24,338 nt of DNA from JACVRW01 sp035645115 (GTDB taxonomy: Bacteria > Actinomycetota > Thermoleophilia > Solirubrobacterales > Thermoleophilaceae). The notes under the pieces were generated by a model. The model saw only the letters and a program-made list of their open reading frames with translations, was not told the origin of the DNA and made no database searches. The DNA lies in NCBI GenBank assembly GCA_035645115.1, contig DASQNF010000092.1, forward strand, positions 1 to 24,338, given 5' to 3'. Of this stretch, positions 7,621 to 14,318 are shown piece after piece; positions within the stretch are counted from its first letter, which is position 1, and each line of letters begins with the position of its first letter. Made by a program: the position numbers and the translations under genes.

Positions 7621-7638
7621 GGAGCTCAGAGGAGGCGC
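7611..7638 (-). promoter_or_regulatory. Hairpin enclosing the xseB stop and ispA start
   Basis: On the mRNA strand GCGCCTCC and GGAGGCGC form a perfect 8-bp stem with a 12-nt loop. The loop holds the xseB UGA, and the ispA GUG lies at the loop/stem border. The only AGGAG lies just upstream of the stem, so folding would hide the start or shorten the distance between the two. The structure is seen; a regulatory effect is inferred. Confidence 0.4.
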
Positions 7639-7826
7639 TCCTGGCCCTCCGAGTCGCCCGTCCGGCGCGCCCGCGCGTCGATCTCCGCGCCGAGCCGCGC
7701 GGCGAGCTCTGCGCAACGCTCCACCAGGTCGGCCCCCTCGTCGGGGTCCACGGCGCCCGAGCGGAGCTTGTCGGCCACCGCCTCGAGCTCCTCCGACAGC
7801 TGGTCCAGGTTCTCCGGCGCGCTCAC
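7626..7826 (-). CDS. xseB: Exodeoxyribonuclease VII small subunit
   Basis: XseB binds XseA to form exonuclease VII, which degrades single-stranded DNA from both ends. The 66-residue acidic, helical product matches the family: LDQLSEELEAVADKLRSGAVD is the usual first helix with the LxxLExIVxxLExG-like pattern, followed by DEGADLVERCAELAARL. No xseA is next to it, although xseA normally precedes xseB. GTG 7826 overlaps the TGA of a 10-codon mini-ORF beginning at the nusB stop. The GTG has a weaker Shine-Dalgarno sequence than the ATG at 7855. An alternative is that a -1 slip at GGGG just before 7826 fuses the two frames. Confidence 0.85.
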   Translation of the reverse strand: MSAPENLDQLSEELEAVADKLRSGAVDPDEGADLVERCAELAARLGAEIDARARRTGDSEGQERLL

Positions 7827-7855
7827 CCCAACCCCCGCTTCCCGGGGGCGCTCAT
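7823..7855 (-). CDS. 10-residue relay mini-ORF between nusB and xseB
   Basis: The ATG at 7855 overlaps the nusB TGA (ATGA) and has a good GGAG five nt upstream. It encodes MSAPGKRGLG and ends in a TGA that overlaps the xseB GTG (GTGA). The first codons resemble those of xseB (MSAPG versus VSAPE, 13 of 16 nt matching), which suggests an old duplication with a 29-nt period. It could also be a scar of the missing folD-xseA segment, or an upstream piece of xseB separated by a frameshift. Confidence 0.45.
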   Translation of the reverse strand: MSAPGKRGLG

Positions 7856-8238
7856 CGCGACTCCACCCGCTCGCGCTGCACGGCTCCGAGGATGCCGTTC
7901 ACGAACCCGGGCGCGTCCGCCGAGCAGAGCTCCTTGGCGGCCTCGATCGCCTCGTCGATGGCCACCTCGGCGGGAATGTCCGGCCGGCTGCGGAGCTCGT
8001 GCAGCGCCACCCTGAGGATGTTGCGCTCGAGCGGGGCGATCCGATCGAGCGACCAGCCGCTCGCGTGGCGCGCGATCAGCGGGTCGAGCTCCCCGCGCTC
8101 GGCATCGGTGCCCTCCACGAGCTCGCGCGTGAAGGCGCTGGCGTCCCGGCCGAGCAGCTCGGTGGGCGGCTTGCCCGTCACGTCCGACTGGTAGAGAGCC
8201 ACGACGGCGGCCCGGCGCTGGTCGGTGCGACGGGCCAC
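7852..8238 (-). CDS. nusB: Transcription antitermination factor NusB
   Basis: NusB binds boxA RNA together with NusE (S10) and supports antitermination in rRNA operons. The 128-residue, all-helical product has the family opening RTDQRRAAVVALYQSDVTG. It also has the highly conserved C-terminal half: WSLDRIAPLERNILRVALHEL, then PAEVAIDEAIEAAKEL and FVNGILGAV. Length is typical. The GTG start at 8238 is three nt from the efp stop (TAA at 8244-8242), so efp and nusB are almost certainly cotranscribed. The TGA overlaps the ATG of a mini-ORF leading to xseB. Confidence 0.96.
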   Translation of the reverse strand: MARRTDQRRAAVVALYQSDVTGKPPTELLGRDASAFTRELVEGTDAERGELDPLIARHASGWSLDRIAPLERNILRVALHELRSRPDIPAEVAIDEAIEAAKELCSADAPGFVNGILGAVQRERVESR

Positions 8239-8241
8239 CCG

Positions 8242-8802
8242 TTACGCGCGCGAGACGTATTCGCCCGAGCGCGTGTCCACCCGGACCCGGTCGCCGACGT
8301 TCACGAACAGCGGCACCCGCACGACCACTCCGGACTCGAGCGTGGCCGGCTTGTCGCCGCCGCCCGAGGCCGTGTCGCCGCGCAGCCCGGGCTCGGTCTC
8401 CGCGACCGCCAGTTCCACCGCGCTCGGCACCTGGACGTCGCTGGCGCGCTCGTCCACGTACAGCACCTCGACCTCCTCGTTGGGCAGCACCCACTTGAGC
8501 GGCTCCTTGACCTGGTCCTCCGGGACGGCCATCTGCTCGTACGTCTGGCTGTCCATGAAGTGGGCCTCGGTGCCGTCGGAGTAGAGATAGGTCATCTTGC
8601 GCGACTCGGTGCGCACCGGCCGGAACTTCTCCCCCGCCCTGAAGGTGCGGTCGATCACGGCGCCGTCCGTGGTCCGCTTGAGCTTCGTGCGCACGAACGC
8701 GCCGCCCTTGCCCGGCTTGACGTGCTGGAAGTCCACGATCCGGAAGATCGTGCCGTCGACCTCCACGTGCATGCCGTTCTTGAACTGGTTGGTGCTGACC
8801 AC
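8242..8802 (-). CDS. efp: Translation elongation factor P
   Basis: EF-P relieves ribosomes stalled on polyproline stretches. The 186-residue product begins VVSTNQFKNGMHVEVDG, the normal EF-P start. It carries the loop VKPGKGGAFVR with K32, the residue at the tip of domain I that is modified or exposed at the peptidyl-transferase centre. SGEYVSRA closes the third domain, matching the family ending. GTG 8802 was chosen by homology; an ATG at 8856 in the same frame would add 18 unrelated residues across the divergent promoter. A TATCCT box nine nt before the GTG implies an almost leaderless mRNA. It is the first gene of the efp-nusB-xseB-ispA-dxs run. Confidence 0.96.
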   Translation of the reverse strand: MVSTNQFKNGMHVEVDGTIFRIVDFQHVKPGKGGAFVRTKLKRTTDGAVIDRTFRAGEKFRPVRTESRKMTYLYSDGTEAHFMDSQTYEQMAVPEDQVKEPLKWVLPNEEVEVLYVDERASDVQVPSAVELAVAETEPGLRGDTASGGGDKPATLESGVVVRVPLFVNVGDRVRVDTRSGEYVSRA

Positions 8803-8810
8803 GGCTCGGA

Positions 8811-8847
8811 GAGGATAGTCGCGGGCCGCCGAGCGCCCACTATCCTC
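8811..8847. promoter_or_regulatory. Symmetric divergent promoter, inverted repeat holding two -10 boxes
   Basis: GAGGATAGT (8811-8819) and ACTATCCTC (8839-8847) are perfect 9-bp inverted arms with 19 nt between them. Each arm contains TATCCT reading outward: 8817-8812 toward efp (9 nt before its GTG) and 8841-8846 toward the 66-codon ORF (8 nt before its ATG). Each -10 therefore lies where the other promoter's -35 should be. The two promoters can hardly be occupied together, and both mRNAs would be nearly leaderless. Confidence 0.6.
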
Positions 8848-8854
8848 GGCCGCC

Positions 8855-9055
8855 ATGCCCGCCGGCCCAGGCCCGCCGCCGGCCCAGCTCCTCGGCTGGG
8901 GGGCCCTGTCCGGCCTGGAGCCGGGCGGCTGCTCGTGCGCAGCCGCCCCGCGCGGGAACCCGCCGCTGGTGGTCCTGCGCGGCTACGGCGCGGACGACGT
9001 GGGGATCGACCCGACGGTGTGGCAGCTCGTGGCCGCGCGGCTGGCGGCGCCCTAG
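8855..9055 (+). CDS. Small protein of unknown function, 66 residues
   Basis: I do not recognise this protein. It begins MPAGPGPPPAQLLGWG, has a Cys pair (GGCSCAAAP) near residues 25-30, a hydrophobic strand (PLVVLRGYGADD) and a helical end (TVWQLVAARLAAP). No signal peptide or membrane segment is evident. Nearly every codon ends in G or C, as in neighbouring real genes. Support for it being real: a TATCCT -10 box eight nt before the ATG, shared symmetrically with efp, and a stop that interlocks with the convergent hydrolase stop in a CTAG (9052-9055). Confidence 0.55.
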   Translation: MPAGPGPPPAQLLGWGALSGLEPGGCSCAAAPRGNPPLVVLRGYGADDVGIDPTVWQLVAARLAAP

Positions 9056-9753
9056 ATGTCGCCCGGCACGCGCCCCTCCTCGACCAGCTTCTCGAGGTGG
9101 GCGGCCAGCGTGAGCGCCGCGGCGGGCCGCAGGGCGGGCGGCACGTCCGACCAGACGGCCTCGAGCAGCTCGGCGCGCGAGCGCAGCCCCGAGTGGAGGG
9201 CCTCGAGCAGGCGACGCTCGCGGTCGAGCCGGTGGGCGATGTACTCCTCGAGCTTGCCCGCCGGGTCGTGGACGTACGGGCCATGGCCGGGGCAGATCAG
9301 GTCGAGGTCGAGCTCCCCCAGGCGCCGCAGCGAATCCAGGTAGGCGGACAGCGACCCCTCACCGGGGGCGATGAACACGCTGCCCTTCCCGAGCACGGTG
9401 TCGCCCGTGAAGCAGACGCGCTCCACCACGAGGCAGACGCTGTCGGCGGAGTGACCGGGGGTGGCGAGCACGCGAAACGGCCCGACCCGGTCGCCGTCCG
9501 ACGGCAGGATCACCGGCGCCCCGAGCCGCTCAGCACCCGCCGAGTGGTCCGCGTGCGAGTGCGTGAGCACCACTCCCTCGATGCCATCCGGGGCCGCCCG
9601 GGCGACGGCCTCGAGGTGCGCCGGATCGTCCGGCCCCGGATCCACGACCCAGGCCCCGACCACGTAGGTGTTGGTCCCGTCCAGGGTGAGCGGCGAGGCG
9701 TTGTCCGCCCGCACGCGCACCACTCCCGGCGGATCGCTGTCGGGTTGCTCCAC
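9052..9753 (-). CDS. Metallo-beta-lactamase-fold hydrolase, LACTB2-like
   Basis: A 233-residue MBL-fold hydrolase with the metal ligands H65, H67, D69 and H70 (THSHADH), H101 (TPGHSADS), D118 (FTGDTVLG) and H157 (CPGHGPYV). The C-terminal helical segment (RSRAELLEAVWSDVPPALRPAA and onward) matches the winged-helix tail of LACTB2-type proteins. LACTB2 in animals is an endoribonuclease, and bacterial relatives are often annotated as hydrolases of unknown substrate, so the substrate is left open. The start is GTG 9753. It diverges from the phosphatase gene across 76 bp, and its stop overlaps that of the 66-codon ORF. Confidence 0.85.
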   Translation of the reverse strand: MEQPDSDPPGVVRVRADNASPLTLDGTNTYVVGAWVVDPGPDDPAHLEAVARAAPDGIEGVVLTHSHADHSAGAERLGAPVILPSDGDRVGPFRVLATPGHSADSVCLVVERVCFTGDTVLGKGSVFIAPGEGSLSAYLDSLRRLGELDLDLICPGHGPYVHDPAGKLEEYIAHRLDRERRLLEALHSGLRSRAELLEAVWSDVPPALRPAAALTLAAHLEKLVEEGRVPGDI

Positions 9754-9790
9754 GCTGGGTTTCTAGCGGAGTAGGGGACCCGCATCCGAC

Positions 9791-9796
9791 TATGCT
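9791..9796 (+). promoter_or_regulatory. -10-like TATGCT for the SpoIIE-type phosphatase gene
   Basis: TATGCT matches TANNNT and predicts a start near 9803. That leaves a leader of about 27 nt with AAGG (9823-9826) just before the TTG at 9830. No clear -35 is seen. Confidence 0.35.
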
Positions 9797-9829
9797 CGCC
9801 TGGTCGTAGGCTCGCTGACACCAAGGCGC

Positions 9830-12739
9830 TTGCGCCGCCGCGAGCGGGGGGCCCTCCTGCTCGCACTGGGCGTCATGCTCGCGTTCGCAGCGCTCGACGT
9901 TCTCGTCGGGGCGCGAGCCGTACTGGTCGAGCTCCTCGTTGCCGGACCGCTGATCGCCTCCACGCGGCTCCCGCCGCTGATGACGGCGCTGGTGGCCGCG
10001 GCCGCCGTGGCCCTGGCAATCCCGCTCGGGGTCGCCAGCGACGCCTTCGGCGCGCCCGAGCACCTGATCGGGGTGATCGCCGTGGCGATAGGCGCCGTCC
10101 TCGCCGTGGCCATCTCCGCCCTGCGGAGCGCACGCGAGCGCGACGCAGCCCATCTCCAGGCCCAGTACCGGACCGCGCGGGTGCTCGCCCAGGCGGACTC
10201 GCTCGAGGCGGCGGGCGAGGACCTGCTCGAGGCGATCGGGCAGCCGCTCGGCTGGCGGTTCGGCCAGCTCTGGGCGGCGGCCGGCGACCACGAGCTGCGC
10301 TGTGTCGCGTCCTGGGCGGCAGCGGGTGTGGAAAGCGCCGAGCTCGAACGGGTCAGCCGCAGGACGCCCATGCGCCGCGGCAGCGGGCTCCCCGGACGCG
10401 CCCTCGAGCGCGGCGAGGCGATCTGGCTCTTCGACGCCGCGATCGACCCGGGGTACATCCGCAAGGAGGCGCTCGCGCCGGCCGGGCTCCACGGCGCGAT
10501 GGCCTTCCCGGTCGGGAGCGGCGGGCGCTGTGTCGCGGTGATCGAGCTGTACGCATTCGAGACCCGCGAGCGCGATCCCGACGTGCTGGAGCTGACCAGC
10601 GCGCTCAGTGCGCAGATCGGCGAGTTCGTCGAGCGCCGGCTCGCCGCTCGAGCGGTCCGCGACAGCCAGGAGCGAAAGGGCGCGGTGCTCGCGTCGGCGC
10701 TCGACGGGGTGATCACGGTGGACCACCGCGGTCACGTGCTCGAGTGGAACCCGGCCGCCGAGCGGATCTTCGGCCGCACCGAGGAGGAGGCGCTGGGCAA
10801 GGAGATGGGGGCGCTGATCGTCCCACCGTCGCTGCGCGAGCGCCACCGGCGGGCGCTCGCGCGCCACGTGGAGACCGGTGAGGCCACGATCCTGGGCAGC
10901 CGGCTCGAGCTCACCGGCATGCGCGCCGACGGCAGCGAGTTCCCGGTGGAGCTCGCGGTCAACCGCATCGAGGGGCAGGAGCCACCCATGTTCGTGGGCA
11001 CCGTGCGCGACATCACCGCCCGCCGGCACGCCGCGGAGGAGCGTGAGGAGCTGCTCCGCCTCGAGCAGCTGGCGCGCCTGGACGCCGACGAGGCGCGCGA
11101 CCAGCTCGAGGCGATCCTGCGCGGGGTCGCGGACGCCATCACCGCCCAGGCCCCCGACGGCCGGCTGCTGTTCGCCAACGACGCCGCCGTTCGGATGCTC
11201 GGCTTCGAGTCGAGCGAGGCCCTGACGAGCGCGCCGTTGCAGGAGATCCTCGGCCGCTACGAGATCCTGACCGAGAGCGGAGACCCGTTCCCGCTCGAGA
11301 ACCTCCCCGGGCGCCGCGCGCTCGTGGACGGCGAACCCGGTGAGGTGGTGGTGCGCTTTCGCCTGCGCGCGACCGCGGAGGAGCGCTGGTCGGCGGTCAA
11401 GGCCACGCCGATCCGCGATCCGCGGGGTCGGGTGACGATGGCGATCAACGTGATCGAGGACATCACGAGGCACAAGCGAGCCGAGCTCGCTCAGCGCTTC
11501 CTGGCCGACAGCAGCGCGGTGCTCTCGGAGTCGCTCGATCCCGACGAGCTGCTCCGGCGCGTTGCCGGCCTGGCCGTGCCGGACGTGGCCGACTGGTGCG
11601 CCGTGGACCTGCGGGACGAGCTCGGCCACATCTCCCGGGTGGCGCTCGCCCACTCCGATCCGGAGATGCTCGCCTGGGGCGAGGAGCTCGGCCGCCGGTA
11701 TCCGCCCAATCCGCACGGGCAGGAGGGGGTGGCGGGGGTGCTTCGCACCGGAGTCTCGGCGCTCCTCCCCGAGATCACCGACGAGATGCTGCGCGCCGGC
11801 ACGGTCGACGAGGAGCACTACCGGCTGATCAGCGAGCTCGGGATGCGCTCGGCCATGATCGTCCCGATGAGGGCGCGCGGGCGCGTCGTCGGCGCCCTGT
11901 CGTTCGTGACGGGCAGGTCGGGTCGGCGCTTCGACGAGACCGACCTGGAGCTCGTCGAGGAGCTCGCCAGGCGCTGCGCCACCGCCGTGGACAACGCGCG
12001 GCTCTTCACCGAGCGCGCCTACATCGCACGCACGCTCCAGCAGAGCCTGCTCCCGGTGGAGCTGCCGGTGATACCGGGCATCGACGCCGCGGCGCGCTAC
12101 CGCGCGACCGGCGACGGCAACGACGTCGGCGGCGACTTCTACGACCTGTTCCCAACAGGCGGGCGCGGCTGGACGGTCGTGATGGGAGACGTGTGCGGCA
12201 AGGGGCCGGACGCCGCGGCGGTCACCGCGCTCGCTCGCTACACCCTGCGCGCCGCCGCGATGCGCGAGCGCCTCCCCTCCCGCAGCCTCAAGGTGCTGAA
12301 CGAGGCGCTGCTGCGCCAGCGCGACGACCGCCGCTTCTGCACGGTTGCGTACGCCTACCTCGAGACGCTCGATGTGGGGGCGCGCGTGGGGCTCGCCTGC
12401 GGCGGCCATCCGCTGCCGCTGCTCCTGCACGCCGACGGTCGAGTCGAGCCCGTGGGCGAGGCGGGCACGCTGATCGGCGTAGTGCCCGATCCCGACCTCG
12501 AGGACCGGGCGATCGCGCTCGAGCCGGGCGACTCGCTCGTCTTCTACACCGACGGAGTGATCGAGGGGCGCGGCGCCGGGGAGCCCTTCGACGAGGTCCG
12601 GCTCGCCCAGCTCGTGGCGAGCTGCGCCGGCCGCGACGCCGACGCGATCGCCTCAGCGGTCGAGCGCGCTGCCGTGGACGCGCAGGCGGGCCGCCCGCGC
12701 GACGACATCGCCGTGCTCGTGCTCCGCGTGGCTCCCTGA
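9830..12739 (+). CDS. Membrane sensor phosphatase, GAF-PAS-PAS-GAF-SpoIIE (RsbU-like)
   Basis: A 969-residue PP2C-type serine phosphatase of the RsbU/SpoIIE class, which dephosphorylates STAS anti-anti-sigma factors and so frees a sigma factor. Residues 7-100 contain about three membrane helices (RGALLLALGVMLAFAALDVL; LVELLVAGPLIAST; LIGVIAVAIGAVLAVAISAL). A GAF-like domain follows (about 105-270), then PAS 1 (about 283-400, ALDGVITVDHRGHVLEWNPA), PAS 2 (about 425-550, ANDAAVRMLGF), and a second GAF (about 555-715). The phosphatase domain (about 740-969) has VGGDFYD, GDVCGKGPDAA, ACGGHPLPLLL, FYTDGV and RDDIAVLVL with its metal-binding Asp residues. TTG 9830 is preceded by AAGG. The RsbW-like kinase gene follows in the same direction. 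The signal sensed is unknown. Confidence 0.92.
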   Translation: MRRRERGALLLALGVMLAFAALDVLVGARAVLVELLVAGPLIASTRLPPLMTALVAAAAVALAIPLGVASDAFGAPEHLIGVIAVAIGAVLAVAISALRSARERDAAHLQAQYRTARVLAQADSLEAAGEDLLEAIGQPLGWRFGQLWAAAGDHELRCVASWAAAGVESAELERVSRRTPMRRGSGLPGRALERGEAIWLFDAAIDPGYIRKEALAPAGLHGAMAFPVGSGGRCVAVIELYAFETRERDPDVLELTSALSAQIGEFVERRLAARAVRDSQERKGAVLASALDGVITVDHRGHVLEWNPAAERIFGRTEEEALGKEMGALIVPPSLRERHRRALARHVETGEATILGSRLELTGMRADGSEFPVELAVNRIEGQEPPMFVGTVRDITARRHAAEEREELLRLEQLARLDADEARDQLEAILRGVADAITAQAPDGRLLFANDAAVRMLGFESSEALTSAPLQEILGRYEILTESGDPFPLENLPGRRALVDGEPGEVVVRFRLRATAEERWSAVKATPIRDPRGRVTMAINVIEDITRHKRAELAQRFLADSSAVLSESLDPDELLRRVAGLAVPDVADWCAVDLRDELGHISRVALAHSDPEMLAWGEELGRRYPPNPHGQEGVAGVLRTGVSALLPEITDEMLRAGTVDEEHYRLISELGMRSAMIVPMRARGRVVGALSFVTGRSGRRFDETDLELVEELARRCATAVDNARLFTERAYIARTLQQSLLPVELPVIPGIDAAARYRATGDGNDVGGDFYDLFPTGGRGWTVVMGDVCGKGPDAAAVTALARYTLRAAAMRERLPSRSLKVLNEALLRQRDDRRFCTVAYAYLETLDVGARVGLACGGHPLPLLLHADGRVEPVGEAGTLIGVVPDPDLEDRAIALEPGDSLVFYTDGVIEGRGAGEPFDEVRLAQLVASCAGRDADAIASAVERAAVDAQAGRPRDDIAVLVLRVAP

Positions 12740-12992
12740 GCACCGTCGCGCTTCCAGCGGGCAGCCGGTACCCATCGCCACCATGCCCCGCGCCATGTTG
12801 AGAGTCCGTGCAGCTTGGGTAAACCCCATGCTGTCCCTTTCAAGCTCGACCGCAAGAGGCGGAGACGCAGCGATCGCCCTCACCCCCGCCCGCCAGGCGC
12901 ATGGACGCGCCTCGAGCAGTCGTGCTCCAACCCGCCCCGATGCTCCGACCCGCTTCGGGCGGAGCCGCCCGGGGGCCCTACGGCGCCATCCC
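12740..12992 (+). other. 253-bp leader between phosphatase and ATPase genes
   Basis: There is no convincing gene here. It holds the stress-type promoter at 12797-12822. Further on are a degenerate 18-bp tandem pair (TGCTCCAACCCGCCCCGA at 12923-12940 and a 14/18 match at 12941-12958) and a small CCCG-CTT-CGGG hairpin near 12949-12959. The frame of the ATPase is open leftward to 12783, but that stretch has no family similarity. Confidence 0.6.
12797..12822 (+). promoter_or_regulatory. SigB/SigF-type stress promoter, GTTG-N16-GGGTAA
   Basis: GTTG (12797-12800), a 16-nt spacer and GGGTAA (12817-12822) match the consensus of general-stress sigma factors of the SigB/SigF group (GTTT-N14-17-GGGTAA), with one mismatch in the -35. 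It points at the RsbW-like gene, leaving a leader of roughly 160 nt. SigB-type regulators commonly drive their own control genes, which makes the match meaningful. The motif is seen; sigma dependence is inferred. Confidence 0.6.
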
Positions 12993-13370
12993 ATGGACGA
13001 CAGCTTGACGATGCGCCTCTCCGGAGGGCCGACGGCCGCGGCGCAAGCGCGCCGGGAGCTGCGCCGGCTGCGCGCTGACATCGACCCGCCCCTGATGGAG
13101 ACGCTGCGCCTGCTCGTGACCGAGCTCGTGGCGAACAGCGTGAGGCACGCGCGCGCGGAGACGCTCACTCTCCGCGTGGCCGTCGGGCGCTCGAAGGTGA
13201 TCACCGAGGTGACCGACGACGGTCCCGGCTTCGATCCGCGGGAAACCGGCACGCCGCGGCCGGACAGCACGGGCTGGGGCCTGTTCCTGGTCGAGCGGCT
13301 CGCCCAGCGCTGGGGTGTCGCGCAGGAAGACGGCGCGACCCGCGTCTGGTTCGAGCTGCCGCGGGCGTAG
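12993..13370 (+). CDS. RsbW-like ATPase (anti-sigma factor / serine kinase, HATPase_c_2)
   Basis: A 125-residue GHKL ATPase of the anti-sigma regulatory factor type. The N-box is LLVTELVANSVRHA, the G1 box is TDDGPGF and the G2 region is GWGLFLVERLAQRWG. The final strand is TRVWFELP. Such proteins bind a sigma factor or phosphorylate a STAS antagonist, which PP2C phosphatases like the upstream gene reverse. ATG 12993 (MDDSLTMRLSGGP) gives the typical compact length. The STAS partner and the sigma factor are not in the window, so whether this is a true RsbW or a solitary relative is open. The gene ends six bp from the convergent DUF72 stop. Confidence 0.85.
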   Translation: MDDSLTMRLSGGPTAAAQARRELRRLRADIDPPLMETLRLLVTELVANSVRHARAETLTLRVAVGRSKVITEVTDDGPGFDPRETGTPRPDSTGWGLFLVERLAQRWGVAQEDGATRVWFELPRA

Positions 13371-13376
13371 GGCCGC

Positions 13377-14291
13377 TCAGCCGCCGAGCGCCAGCTGCTC
13401 CTCCTCCGGTGGCGCCTGGCCCAGCAGGACGCGGAAGCGCTGCGCGGCCGTGGGCGCGTCGTCGTCGCGGTTGTTGTTGAAGGCCACGTGGACCTCGCCG
13501 GCCTGCTCCGCCATCGCGCGCACGCGATCCTCGATCTCGCGCAGCTCGCCGTCGCTGTAGCGCCAGCCGAAGCGCTCCGCCACCGACTTGCCCTTGAGGT
13601 AGCCGTCGGTGTTGCGCCCGTGGGCGCGCAGGTAGGCGATCGAGTCGTTGGTGACGGCGTCCAGCGGAGGCATGATCGGCAGGTGGTCCCCGGGCGGCGC
13701 GTCCACGCAGACGAACGCCACCTCGCGCTCGGAGAACCAGCCGAGCGTGCGCTCCCGGCGCTTGTCCGAGACCCAGCCGCGGTGGCGGAGCTCGATGGCG
13801 AGCCGGTGGCCGGCGAAGCACTCGACGAGCGCGTCGAGCTCCTCGAGCTCGTGGCGGCCGGGAGAGAACGCCGGCGTGAGCTGGAGGAGGTAGGCGCCGA
13901 GCTTGCCGGCCTCGGCGAGCGGAGCGGTCTCCTCCACGAGCCGGCGCGCGAGCCTCGACTCGATCTCCGGATCGAGCAGCACCCGCCCGCGTTCGCTCAC
14001 CCTGACGCCCTCGCGCAGGTCGGGCGGCAGCGAGTCGACCGGTGCGGCGTGACGCGAGAGCAGCCGGTGCGCCTTCACGTCGAAGACGAATCCCGGAGGC
14101 GTGGCCTCCACCCAGCCGTGCACGCTGTTGCGGTCGGGGACCGCGTAGAAGCTCGAGTTGAGCTCCACCGCCTCGAAGCGCTGCGCATACCAGGGCAGGC
14201 GCTCCCTGGGGGGCAGCCTCGGCGGATACCAGTCCTTGACGAAGCCAGGGTCCGCCCAGCTCGAGGTGCCAACGAGGATGCGACCGCTCAT
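13377..14291 (-). CDS. DUF72 (YecE-like) family protein
   Basis: A 304-residue TIM-barrel protein of the DUF72/YecE family, whose biochemical role is not established. Typical features are RILVGTSSWADPGF at the N-terminus, YAQRFEAVELNSSFYAVP, FVFDVKAHRLLSRH, LGAYLLQLTPAF, HRLAIELRHRGW, YLRAHGR and the C-terminal VHVAFNNNRDDDAP motif. ATG 14291 is preferred over the in-frame ATG 14300 because AGGA lies about eight nt before it, whereas it would touch the earlier codon. It follows dnaE2 by about 27 nt, so it is probably cotranscribed and possibly damage-inducible. Confidence 0.9.
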   Translation of the reverse strand: MSGRILVGTSSWADPGFVKDWYPPRLPPRERLPWYAQRFEAVELNSSFYAVPDRNSVHGWVEATPPGFVFDVKAHRLLSRHAAPVDSLPPDLREGVRVSERGRVLLDPEIESRLARRLVEETAPLAEAGKLGAYLLQLTPAFSPGRHELEELDALVECFAGHRLAIELRHRGWVSDKRRERTLGWFSEREVAFVCVDAPPGDHLPIMPPLDAVTNDSIAYLRAHGRNTDGYLKGKSVAERFGWRYSDGELREIEDRVRAMAEQAGEVHVAFNNNRDDDAPTAAQRFRVLLGQAPPEEEQLALGG

Positions 14292-14318
14292 GCGCCACAT
14301 CCTGACGGCCGGCGGAGC

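Noticed and set aside
8803..8856. EF-P start at ATG 8856
   Set aside because: EF-P proteins begin at the (M)ISTNQFKNG segment; the extra 18 codons lie over the divergent promoter.
6802..9774. 990-codon plus-strand open frame across ispA, nusB and efp
   Set aside because: It is antisense to well-identified genes, shows no family motif and consists of the His/Arg/Gly/Ala-rich text typical of antisense frames in GC-rich DNA.
9530..12430. 966-codon minus-strand open frame opposite the phosphatase gene
   Set aside because: The plus strand has full SpoIIE, GAF and PAS motifs; the antisense frame has none.
12817..12880. Possible c-di-GMP-I (GEMM) riboswitch: GGGTAAACC followed by GGAGACGCAGC
   Set aside because: Both blocks only resemble the consensus, the distance between them (over 30 nt) is too long for the usual short P1b hairpin, and the tetraloop-receptor parts were not found.
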